A stretch of DNA of 55,954 nucleotides from Clostridiales bacterium. Its GTDB lineage: Bacteria; Bacillota; Clostridia; Oscillospirales; QAMX01. The notes beneath the pieces were generated by a model. It was not told where the DNA came from, did not search any database, and was given only the letters and a program-made list of their open reading frames with translations. The stretch lies in the NCBI GenBank assembly GCA_003149835.1, contig QAMX01000037.1:1-55954 (forward strand), in the 5' to 3' direction. A program made the translations under genes and the position numbers. Shown here one piece after another: positions 41,664 to 49,619 of the stretch (its first letter is position 1; the number at the start of each line of letters is the position of its first letter).

Positions 41664-42266
41664 ATGACTATAAAGAACCGCAGGCTGCTTGCAATACTCG
41701 GCTCTGCCGCCGTTTTGGTTGTCGCCGCCGCGCTTGTCGTGGCTTTGACAGGCGGCGCGGCAGACAAGCCCGCGCCCGATGTCACCGACAATAGCGGAGG
41801 TACGGTAACTGTCGGGGATATTACCGAAAATCCTGTCACCACGCCGGATACTACACCCGATACCGATGAAAATAATAACGGTGTGATCGTGCCGGACATT
41901 GAACCGGAATCCGGCGAAGGTGAAAACGCCGGAACGCCTGACGCCGACCCCGTTCTGAATATTGACGGCGGCGAGGATGTAAACGTAAATATCTCCGAGT
42001 TTGAGGACGACAAAACGCCGCCCGCACCGCCTGTTGTCAGCGACGAGGACGCGCTTACCAACCCGGATACCAAGCCGACCTACGAGGATGATCAGACGAA
42101 TGTCAACCCTGACAACGATACCCCGAAAAACGGCGACAAAAAGGACGGTAAAATCTATATTGAGGGCTTCGGCTGGATCGTTGACGAGGGCGGTCAGGCA
42201 CAGGGTGAAACGGTTGGCGAAGAAGGCGATGAACTGACCGGAAACAAAGTCGGCAATATGGGATAA
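41664..42266 (+). CDS. DUF6550-type membrane-anchored disordered protein
   Basis: A 200-residue protein. The N-terminal transmembrane segment (LLAILGSAAVLVVAAALVVA) is followed by a long Pro/Thr/Asp-rich extracellular region with DTTPDTDENNNG and NPDTKPTYEDDQTN. It ends in a short conserved motif (IYIEGFGWIVDEGG). It resembles DUF6550 ICE proteins. It probably spans the cell wall as a flexible stalk. ATG 41664 follows GGAGG. Confidence 0.78.
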   Translation: MTIKNRRLLAILGSAAVLVVAAALVVALTGGAADKPAPDVTDNSGGTVTVGDITENPVTTPDTTPDTDENNNGVIVPDIEPESGEGENAGTPDADPVLNIDGGEDVNVNISEFEDDKTPPAPPVVSDEDALTNPDTKPTYEDDQTNVNPDNDTPKNGDKKDGKIYIEGFGWIVDEGGQAQGETVGEEGDELTGNKVGNMG

Positions 42267-42289
42267 TCAAATAGAATATCAAGCATTAG

Positions 42290-42323
42290 AGAGTGTGGAT
42301 GAAATATCTGCACTCTTTTTTTA
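42290..42323 (+). terminator. Terminator after the DUF6550 gene
   Basis: AGAGTGTGGAT pairs with ATCTGCACTCT, with two imperfect pairs, and is followed by TTTTTTT. It would limit read-through into the surface-protein gene, whose ribosome site lies just beyond. Confidence 0.7.
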
Positions 42324-42343
42324 TTAGCAAGGAGGTGCTTTTT

Positions 42344-44350
42344 TTGAAGCGAATACTGACGCTTTTTCTCTGTGCCGTCCTGCTGCTCTGCACACTGCCG
42401 CTGACCGTTCTTGCGGAAGGCACGGGCGGCGACGGCAATATCGACGGCGGAGGCGGCGGCATGGGGCAAGGAACAAGCGAAAACTATTGGAATCCCGGCA
42501 TGGACGGCGTGCGGGTCACGGTTATCAAAGCCGATACGCAGCAGCCCGTCACAACGCCGATTGATCTGACAAACAAAAAGCCGACCGTAACGATTCATTT
42601 CGGGAAAGTCAGTAAAATTTCTTACCGTAACGGAACAGCGTTGTCACCGTCAACAAGCAGCTACACTTATTATAATCCTGCAATTAAAATGCCGACGATT
42701 ATCAGCACAGACGGTAATGTGAATATTGATGCGATTAAATCGTATTTTTGCGACGAGATTATTGTCAGATATATTGCCGAGTGTACCGGCATGAATTACG
42801 ACACGCTCATCAGCGGCAAATACAAGCTGCTGCTTGAACCGATCTCATATTTTACGCACAACAGCGTAAAGTATGCCTTCACAGCGCACGAAATCGCGTT
42901 GTACGACAATCAGACCTCGGGCGCGCTGCGCAAAACCATGACCTCGCTCACGCATAAAAATCAGCCGCTTTCCATGTTCCTCGAATATGACGATCTCGGT
43001 TTTACGGCTTATACGGGAGCGACGAATAAAACGGTTTCCAACGATACGATCCTATCCAATCTCGGTCTTGGTATCGTCCGTTTTACCGAAGCCGTCCCCG
43101 ATGTTGAAGAAACAAACTATGAATACGAATACCGTATCAACACCGACGTTATTACTTCGGTCACGCTTTACGCGGGCGGTGAAATCAACCCAAAAGCGCC
43201 CGCGTCCGTTACTTTCCGTATCAACGGCAGCCGTTATACCGTTAACAACATTGTGATACCGGAGGGCGAAAGCCAGCTTGTATGGGTGAAATGGCATACG
43301 CCGTCTACGCCGACGAATATAAGCATTTCCGTCAGCGCGACAAAAGGCACGCTCAGTCAGACGAGTATTTCCGCGCGCGTCGTCGAACTTGCAAAGAGCG
43401 ATCCGCCCGATCCGAAAGCGACCGATACTAAAGGCACATGGTCTGCGGTGAGCGTTCCGAACCGAAACACAAAAACCTCGGCTTCGTGGAGCGTATGGTC
43501 GGCGGCGTGGCACGCAAATTGGGTATGGCATGAGAACTGGCAATGGCAGCCGAATATGGTGTGGGTATCGAATTGGGTATGGGAAGCGAACGTCCAATGG
43601 GTTCCCGATATGAAATATGAATCCTACCGCGTATGGCAGTCCGATTGGCGGTATGTTTCCTATCAGGTGTGGGTTCCGAACATCATCTGGATTCCGTTTA
43701 TCGGAAATGTGGACTTCGGCAAATATGAAACAAGATATAAATGGGTGGACTACGGCGGCTATGTGACAAAGTGGCATTGGGTAGACCGCGGCTCTTATCA
43801 AGACCTCGGAAAATATGTTGACAAGGGCGGATATGTGGATAAAGGCAAGTGGGTGGATAACGGAAAATGGGTTGACGAAGGCTGGTACGATTTTACCCGC
43901 AACAACTATTCCGCTTCGCTGTCCGCGTCCATGAGTCTGTACCCCGACGATAAAGTGCCGACCAAATCCGGCTGGACGATGAAAAGCGGCTACGGCGTAA
44001 AAAACACGGCGGCAGTAACGGTCAACACGACTGCTCCGCTTTCCCATTACACCTACGCGCAGACGGCGCTTTCCTACTTCCAGGAGTTCAAATACAAGAC
44101 CTATTGGCGCATCCTTGACCGCACGGCCTCCGGCAAGACGGCAAAGTTTGAGTTTGCGGCGAACAAATACAGCACCTATAACCGCCGCGTTCATTTTTCA
44201 CCGATTTGGTTTCCGGACGGTCAATACCGAGTGAACACGCACGTTTACGATGTATGGACGCCTGCCGGTATGCTGTCGGCAAACATCAGCGATTACGTTC
44301 GTATCAGCGGAAATTTGTATGACGACTGGCATATCGCGCCCAGCCGGTAA
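42344..44350 (+). CDS. Secreted aromatic-repeat surface protein
   Basis: A 668-residue exported protein starting at TTG 42344, after AAGGAGGTG. A signal peptide (KRILTLFLCAVLLLCTLPLT, cut after VLA-E) opens it. The body has beta-rich domains, then from about residue 378 to 515 a remarkable run of short repeats rich in Trp and Tyr: first W-x-W/N-W motifs such as NWVWHENWQWQP, then (K/G)-(Y/W)-V-D-(K/N/R)-G units. A C-terminal beta-rich domain follows. There is no LPxTG or membrane anchor. It may act as an adhesin, for example in mating contact. Family not recognised beyond occurrence in ICEs. Confidence 0.82.
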   Translation: MKRILTLFLCAVLLLCTLPLTVLAEGTGGDGNIDGGGGGMGQGTSENYWNPGMDGVRVTVIKADTQQPVTTPIDLTNKKPTVTIHFGKVSKISYRNGTALSPSTSSYTYYNPAIKMPTIISTDGNVNIDAIKSYFCDEIIVRYIAECTGMNYDTLISGKYKLLLEPISYFTHNSVKYAFTAHEIALYDNQTSGALRKTMTSLTHKNQPLSMFLEYDDLGFTAYTGATNKTVSNDTILSNLGLGIVRFTEAVPDVEETNYEYEYRINTDVITSVTLYAGGEINPKAPASVTFRINGSRYTVNNIVIPEGESQLVWVKWHTPSTPTNISISVSATKGTLSQTSISARVVELAKSDPPDPKATDTKGTWSAVSVPNRNTKTSASWSVWSAAWHANWVWHENWQWQPNMVWVSNWVWEANVQWVPDMKYESYRVWQSDWRYVSYQVWVPNIIWIPFIGNVDFGKYETRYKWVDYGGYVTKWHWVDRGSYQDLGKYVDKGGYVDKGKWVDNGKWVDEGWYDFTRNNYSASLSASMSLYPDDKVPTKSGWTMKSGYGVKNTAAVTVNTTAPLSHYTYAQTALSYFQEFKYKTYWRILDRTASGKTAKFEFAANKYSTYNRRVHFSPIWFPDGQYRVNTHVYDVWTPAGMLSANISDYVRISGNLYDDWHIAPSR

Positions 44351-44359
44351 GGAGGATAT

Positions 44360-45067
44360 ATGAAACAGCTATATACCGTGGTCACGCTGATTGCCGAAAG
44401 CGGAGACGGCGTTAAATTCCTCGTTCCGGGTATGCCGCAGCGTGCGGATGATATTCCTTTTTTGAAGGACGGCGCGGCATTTCTCAGCCGCATTCCGCAG
44501 GATCAGTTTGTTAAGGCGAATTTTCATGCGTATGCCGGTGAAAATCTTCCCTTTGAAGCGCCCGAAGAAATAATGAAAAATCTGCGCCGTTTATTGCAGG
44601 CGGGCGCGCTGCGGGACGCGGACGATGTTACGCTGCTGATAAATCCGGCTCACCTGCATGACGGCAATGTGGAATGGCGCTTTCAGGAACAGAGGCGGGA
44701 TCGCTTTCTGAAAATGTTCTCCGTTATACAGATCATCGGCAGAGACGGAGATGCGGCGGAATATATCGGCTTGGGTATGCCGCAGGACGCGGACGATTTG
44801 TTTATGCCGGAGGATTCGAGGGATAAACTGCGGCTGGTATGCCGGCCGCAGGCGGCCAAAGTAACAACCTATCTATATAAATTGACCGATGAAGATGAGT
44901 TCATGCCCGCCTATACGCTTGATGATATTTGCGAAAAATACAAGGAATGGGAAAGAGACGGAAAGCTGTGCCGCGTCCGTGAAAACACGTTCCCGATAGA
45001 CTTGGAGCGAGAACCTGACGATTACATTGTGGGAACGGAGGAAGATGAGGAAGATTATGAAATCTAA
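44360..45067 (+). CDS. Hypothetical protein
   Basis: A 235-residue soluble protein with GGAGG before ATG 44360. Two similar halves: KFLVPGMPQRADDIPFLKDG near residue 18 and EYIGLGMPQDADDLFMPEDS near 133, i.e. an internal duplication of G-M-P-Q-x-A-D-D. It ends in EEDEEDYEI. It sits between the surface protein and VirB4 genes. Function unknown. Confidence 0.72.
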   Translation: MKQLYTVVTLIAESGDGVKFLVPGMPQRADDIPFLKDGAAFLSRIPQDQFVKANFHAYAGENLPFEAPEEIMKNLRRLLQAGALRDADDVTLLINPAHLHDGNVEWRFQEQRRDRFLKMFSVIQIIGRDGDAAEYIGLGMPQDADDLFMPEDSRDKLRLVCRPQAAKVTTYLYKLTDEDEFMPAYTLDDICEKYKEWERDGKLCRVRENTFPIDLEREPDDYIVGTEEDEEDYEI

Positions 45068-45088
45068 CAGGAAAGCGAGGTTTTGCCG

Positions 45089-45784
45089 TTGGTATTACCG
45101 ATTATAATGATCTGCGTGTGCATCCTGCTCGGCGGCGGGGTGCTTTTTTATACGAAATATGCCGCCAAAGGAAAGGGCGGCAGCGGAGGGAAAGCAAACG
45201 ATCCCGCCGCTGTCGCCGCAAACGAGTTTGTCAATGTAAAGGACGTTCGCGGAAAGTTTCTCTACACGCGCGACGGCCTTGTGATGGCTTATCTTAAAAT
45301 ACTGCCGATCAGTATCGACCTGTTCAGTAAAAATGAAAAGAAACAAATCGTCCGGCAGCTTACAGCCAATATGTCAAGCGTACAATACCCGTTTCAGCTT
45401 TTGGCGGTGTCCCGTCCGGTGGATATTTCGCCGCTGCTCTCCGAGCTGTCCGACACTCTCACCGGAACGGCCGACGTCAAGCAAAAGGAACTGCTGCGGC
45501 AGGAAATGCTCGACATGAGTACCTTTGCGCTCTCCGGCGAGGTCGTGGAACGGCAGTTTTATATCAAGCTGTGGGACAAGGCGGCGGACGGCGCGGAACG
45601 CGATCTTCTGCAAAAGCTGAAATATCTTGAAGGGTATTTCAGCGACGCCGCCATCCGCACCGAAATTTTGGAGCAGCAGGACATTGTGCGGCTGTGCAAT
45701 CTTATCAACAATCCGTCCTATGTGCATTTGGAGGACGCCGACTTTGAAGCGGCGATCCCCATGCTGTCGGGGTACGGCCTATGA
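45089..45784 (+). CDS. VirB4 N-terminal domain (separate protein)
   Basis: A 231-residue protein starting at TTG 45089, eight bases after GCGAGG; the TTG at 45083 is too close. One N-terminal membrane helix (VLPIIMICVCILLGGGVLFY) precedes a domain with FVNVKDVRGKFLYTRDGLVM, YLKILPISIDLF and FQLLAVSRPVDISPLL. This is the N-terminal part of VirB4/TraC-type proteins in ICEs, normally fused to the ATPase. Its stop overlaps the next gene. It probably binds the ATPase encoded at 46740. Confidence 0.78.
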   Translation: MVLPIIMICVCILLGGGVLFYTKYAAKGKGGSGGKANDPAAVAANEFVNVKDVRGKFLYTRDGLVMAYLKILPISIDLFSKNEKKQIVRQLTANMSSVQYPFQLLAVSRPVDISPLLSELSDTLTGTADVKQKELLRQEMLDMSTFALSGEVVERQFYIKLWDKAADGAERDLLQKLKYLEGYFSDAAIRTEILEQQDIVRLCNLINNPSYVHLEDADFEAAIPMLSGYGL

Positions 45785-46746
45785 AGAAATACACACGGGA
45801 GGATTTGAAAATCATGCAGGCGTGGCCGCTTGAACGGAAGATTCAGGTCACGCAGACAAGAATCCTTGAGTGGGTATTGAAATATAAGAATATGGTATTT
45901 GTCAGTTTTTCGGGCGGCAAGGATTCAACGGTGCTTCTCGATCTGGCGCGGCGGGTGTATGCGGATATGCCCGCCGTTTTTGTCGATACGGGACTGGAAT
46001 ATCCCGAACTGCGCGAGTTTGTGAAAACAAAGGAAAATGTGGAATGGCTGCGCCCGAAGCATCCATTCTTTGAAATTATCGAAAAGTACGGCTATCCCGT
46101 CATTTCCAAAGAGGTGTCGAACGTCATCTACGGCGCAAGGCGCGGTCAGGAACACCGTATAAGACGGTTAAACGGCAAGGCTCTCGACAAGAACGGAAAT
46201 CCATCTATTTTTAACTGTGAGAAATATAAATATCTGTTGGACGCGCCGTTTCCTATCAGCGATAAATGCTGCTATCACATGAAGAAAGCGCCCGTTAAGA
46301 AATACGAGCGGCAGACAGGCAGAAAATCTATTATCGGCACAATGGCGTGTGAAAGCAAGCTGCGGCTTCAAAGCTGGCTTAATTCAGGCTGCAACGCCTT
46401 TGATTCGGAACGTCCGGTCAGCAAGCCGTTGTCCTTTTGGACGGAGCAGGATATTTTACGCTATCTGCAAATCACGGGGATTCCGTATGCGCCGATCTAC
46501 GGAGATATTATAGAAGTGAAAACGAAAAACGGTATGAAGCTGACAACAACGGGCGTGGAGCGTTCCGGCTGTATGTTCTGCCTGTACGGGATTCAGAATG
46601 ACGGTATCCCGAACCGCTTGCAGAAAATGCAGCTAACCCACCCGAAGCAGTACGATTATTGTATCAACAAACTCGGCTGCGGCGCGGTATGCGATTTCAT
46701 CGGCGTGCCGTATAAAAACGAAGAAACGGAGGTGCTGCCATGCTGA
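45781..46746 (+). CDS. PAPS-reductase-like PP-loop protein
   Basis: A 321-residue protein of the phosphoadenosine-phosphosulfate reductase family. The PP-loop SGGKDST lies near residues 43-49, and VFVDTGLEYPEL near 62-73. Cysteines occur in ISDKCCYHMKKAP and in RSGCMFCLYG, with a final CGAVCDF, a possible metal or Fe-S site. Phage and ICE copies may act in DNA thiolation or sulfur metabolism; DndC-like DNA modification is only a possibility because no other dnd gene is present. Starts and stops overlap both neighbours, within a split virB4. Confidence 0.87.
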   Translation: MKKYTREDLKIMQAWPLERKIQVTQTRILEWVLKYKNMVFVSFSGGKDSTVLLDLARRVYADMPAVFVDTGLEYPELREFVKTKENVEWLRPKHPFFEIIEKYGYPVISKEVSNVIYGARRGQEHRIRRLNGKALDKNGNPSIFNCEKYKYLLDAPFPISDKCCYHMKKAPVKKYERQTGRKSIIGTMACESKLRLQSWLNSGCNAFDSERPVSKPLSFWTEQDILRYLQITGIPYAPIYGDIIEVKTKNGMKLTTTGVERSGCMFCLYGIQNDGIPNRLQKMQLTHPKQYDYCINKLGCGAVCDFIGVPYKNEETEVLPC

Positions 46747-48566
46747 CAGCAAAGAAGCAGACCGAAACGGTCAAGGTCAACGAAGCGTTACTCAATGTCA
46801 TTACCCCTATGGGGCTTGAAATAAAGAAAAACTCGATCACGGTCGGAGAAAACACCGGCAAGATTTACGGCGTTATCCGTTATCCGCAGAAGGTGGATTA
46901 CGGCTGGCTGTCGAAGGTGACGAATATCCCGTCCACCATTGTATCGGTCGGAATCAAGCCTATCGACAACGGCGCATTGATTTCCGCTATTTCAAAGAGT
47001 ATCGTGCAGAACCGCGGCGCGGCGGACAGCGCCAAAGACCCGCTGACACGGCAGCGCGCCGAGAAAGCGGCGGACGACGGTGAGAAGATCATGCAGCGGA
47101 TCGATCAGGAGGGCGAAACGGTTGCGCTGATGTCGCTCGCCGTTATGCCGGTAGCGCAGGACGAAAAGCAGTTTACAAAGGTCTGCCGCCGTGTGGAATC
47201 GGTGCTGAACGTGCAGAAATGCAAGGCGCGCACGCTTTCCAATCTGCAAAAGGAAGCGTTTCAGGCGATTTCGCCTACCTATCCGTCCAACAAGACGGTA
47301 GACGATATTACCTCGCGCATTATCCCCATGTCTACCTTTGTAGGCGGCTTTCCGTTCGCAAGCAACGGCTTCAACGACGGCAGCGGCTATTACTTTGCCA
47401 AAGACAACAGCGGCGGTCTTGTCATTGTCGATACATGGAAGCGCGGAAACGACCGCACCAATTCCAATATGGTCGTCATGGGCGTTGCGGGCGTAGGAAA
47501 GTCCACGGCGGTCAAGCATATCATGCTGTCCGAATATATGAAGGGTACGAAAATCATTACGATCGATCCCGAATCTGAATACAAGGAAATGTGCCTGAAT
47601 CTCGGCGGCGACTGGATCAACGCGGGCGGCGGTCAGGGCGGTATGCTCAATCCTCTGCAAATCCGTCCGGCTCCGGTGGACGACGACGGTGAAGCTGACA
47701 AGCTGTATCAAGACGAGGGCAACGGAATGAGCGATATGGCGCTCCATATCAAAACGCTGGAAATCTTCTTTAACCTCTATCTTCCGTCGCTCTCGGATAT
47801 GCAGAAAGCCATTCTGAAGCAGGCGGTGATCGAACTCTACAACGGCTTCAATATATTTTGGGAAACGGATATTTCCGCGCTAACAAGCAAGGACTTTCCC
47901 ACCTTCTCCGATCTTCACAAGCTGCTTGAAAAGAAAGCAAGGGCGAATAAGGAGCAGACGGTCTACCGCGACCTTGCGCTGCTGCTGAACGATATAGCGA
48001 GCGGAAGCGATTCCTTTCTCTGGAACGGCCATACGACCATTGAAACAAAATCCCGTTTTGTCTGTCTCGACACCCACAGCTTGCAGAACACGAGCGACAA
48101 CATCAAACGGACGCAGTATTTCAATCTGCTGACATGGTGCTGGGAGCAGATGAGCCGCGACCGCACCGAGCGCGTCATGCTGATCTGCGACGAGGCGTAT
48201 CTGATGATCGACCCGAAAGTGCCGCAGTCGCTTGTGTTTCTCCGAAATGTGGAAAAGCGCGCGAGAAAGTATGAGGCGGGGCTTGTCATTATCTCTCATT
48301 CGGTCGTTGACTTTTTAGCGCCGGAGATCAAGATGTACGGGCAGGCGTTGCTCGACATTCCATGTATCAAGCTGCTGATGGGTTGCGACGGAAAGAACTT
48401 GCAGGAAACAAAGGAGCTTTACAATCTCACCGACGCCGAAACGGAACTGCTTGAAAGCAAGAAACGCGGTCACGCGCTGTTTGTGATCGGCTCAAAGAGA
48501 CTGCATATCAACTTTGAGATTCCGGCGTATAAGTTTGCGTATATGGGTTCTGCCGGAGGACGGTAA
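46740..48566 (+). CDS. virB4: VirB4-type conjugation ATPase
   Basis: A 608-residue motor ATPase of the type IV secretion machine. Walker A is MGVAGVGKSTAVKH near residue 247-260, and IITIDPESEYKEM lies after it. Walker B is VMLICDEAYLMID near 479-491, followed by EAGLVIISHSVVDFL. The N-terminal portion with a TraC-like region (NVITPMGLEIKKNS) is present but the usual upstream domain is on a separate gene. ATG 46740 overlaps the PAPS-reductase stop (ATGCTGA). Confidence 0.94.
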   Translation: MLTAKKQTETVKVNEALLNVITPMGLEIKKNSITVGENTGKIYGVIRYPQKVDYGWLSKVTNIPSTIVSVGIKPIDNGALISAISKSIVQNRGAADSAKDPLTRQRAEKAADDGEKIMQRIDQEGETVALMSLAVMPVAQDEKQFTKVCRRVESVLNVQKCKARTLSNLQKEAFQAISPTYPSNKTVDDITSRIIPMSTFVGGFPFASNGFNDGSGYYFAKDNSGGLVIVDTWKRGNDRTNSNMVVMGVAGVGKSTAVKHIMLSEYMKGTKIITIDPESEYKEMCLNLGGDWINAGGGQGGMLNPLQIRPAPVDDDGEADKLYQDEGNGMSDMALHIKTLEIFFNLYLPSLSDMQKAILKQAVIELYNGFNIFWETDISALTSKDFPTFSDLHKLLEKKARANKEQTVYRDLALLLNDIASGSDSFLWNGHTTIETKSRFVCLDTHSLQNTSDNIKRTQYFNLLTWCWEQMSRDRTERVMLICDEAYLMIDPKVPQSLVFLRNVEKRARKYEAGLVIISHSVVDFLAPEIKMYGQALLDIPCIKLLMGCDGKNLQETKELYNLTDAETELLESKKRGHALFVIGSKRLHINFEIPAYKFAYMGSAGGR

Positions 48567-48570
48567 ACCC

Positions 48571-48600
48571 AAAGAGCGTCTGATAACGGACGCTCTTTTA
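48571..48600 (+). terminator. Terminator after virB4
   Basis: AAAGAGCGTC and GACGCTCTTT arms with an eight-base loop, followed by TA. The A-rich 5' side makes the stem end in U residues, so it can act as a terminator between virB4 and the peptidase. Confidence 0.7.
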
Positions 48601-48628
48601 CATACCGAGAGAAAGGAACGGTGATTTT

Positions 48629-49468
48629 ATGGCGATTGATCCCGCAACCGCGAAAGCGATTGCAAAAGCGGCGGCAAGCGTAGTAACCGATAAGGAAACG
48701 CGCAGCAAGCTGCTTTACATTATCCTGATAGCGATAGCCTGCGGCGTAGCGGTTATTCTGATTCCGCTGTATCTTCTGACGCATCCGCTTGAAATGCTGA
48801 AAGCCGCGTTTGCCGATACGCCGGACGACGCGGCTTTCATCGAGCAATACAAACAGGAAAACGACGACAAGGTTCTCGTGATCGGAGGAAATCTGACCTT
48901 TGAGGACGCCTATCCGCTGCCTGTCGTGGGCGGCAGCGTGACAAGCGGCTACGGAGAACGCGCAGACCCGATCACGGGCGAGGCGGCGTTTCACTACGGT
49001 ACGGACTTCGGCGGCGTATGGCAGTCGAATATCTACTCTGTCGCTGACGGCGAGGTGGTGAAGGTCAACACCGCAAAAAACGACGGGTATGGCAACTATA
49101 TCATCATCAAACACACCGGACAGCGGACAAACGACGCCGGAGGAATTGAAACGGAAGTGTTTTACGGCTTGTATGCGCACATGAACGATATATATATGTT
49201 TGAGGGACAGAGTGTGAAGCAAGGCGCGCTCATCGGACTGATGGGCGGCGATCCCGACCGTGACGGCAATCCCGGACGAAGCACCGGAACGCATCTGCAT
49301 TTTGAAATACGCACGTCGCAGGACGGAACAGGCGTCGATCCGGCCGGATATATTTTTCCGATACCCGAACCGGAACCGACCGAGACGACAGAAACCGCTG
49401 CAAGCACGGAAACATCCGCGCCCGAAACCGCCAACTCAAACGAAAGCGAGGAAACGACAAATGAATGA
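48629..49468 (+). CDS. M23 (LytM) peptidoglycan endopeptidase
   Basis: A 279-residue membrane-anchored peptidase. A transmembrane helix lies near residues 29-53 (LLYIILIAIACGVAVILIPL). The LytM domain follows: SVTSGYGERADPITGE, the zinc-binding FHYGTDFGG (His near 122, Asp near 126), and HLHFEIRT (near 222). The tail is Thr/Glu-rich (TETTETAASTETSAPETA). It would open the cell wall locally for the conjugation or pilus channel, the job of ORF14-type hydrolases in other ICEs. Confidence 0.92.
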   Translation: MAIDPATAKAIAKAAASVVTDKETRSKLLYIILIAIACGVAVILIPLYLLTHPLEMLKAAFADTPDDAAFIEQYKQENDDKVLVIGGNLTFEDAYPLPVVGGSVTSGYGERADPITGEAAFHYGTDFGGVWQSNIYSVADGEVVKVNTAKNDGYGNYIIIKHTGQRTNDAGGIETEVFYGLYAHMNDIYMFEGQSVKQGALIGLMGGDPDRDGNPGRSTGTHLHFEIRTSQDGTGVDPAGYIFPIPEPEPTETTETAASTETSAPETANSNESEETTNE

Positions 49469-49619
49469 TAAAAAGAAGCTGATCGAGTTATTCATCTACA
49501 TTGCCATTGTGATCGTGGGCGTGATTCTGCTGCTGACTTCAAAGCCGAAGCTGCCCGATACCGAATATTCAAATACCGAAACAGGAGGAACAGCGTATGC
49601 TACTGTACTTGACGAGTAA
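49461..49619 (+). CDS. Small membrane protein
   Basis: A 52-residue protein in a frame overlapping the peptidase end. MNDKKKLIELFIYIAIVIVG then VILLLTSKPK is one transmembrane helix, followed by a short polar tail. It overlaps the next gene by 23 bases. It is conserved enough in layout to look like a real small transfer component; role unknown. Confidence 0.65.
   Translation: MNDKKKLIELFIYIAIVIVGVILLLTSKPKLPDTEYSNTETGGTAYATVLDE

Noticed and set aside
43052..44194. A 380-residue minus-strand frame under the aromatic-repeat protein
   Set aside because: Composition (His/Ile/Pro/Arg) mirrors the Trp/Tyr/Asp repeats of the plus strand; no ribosome site and no family match.
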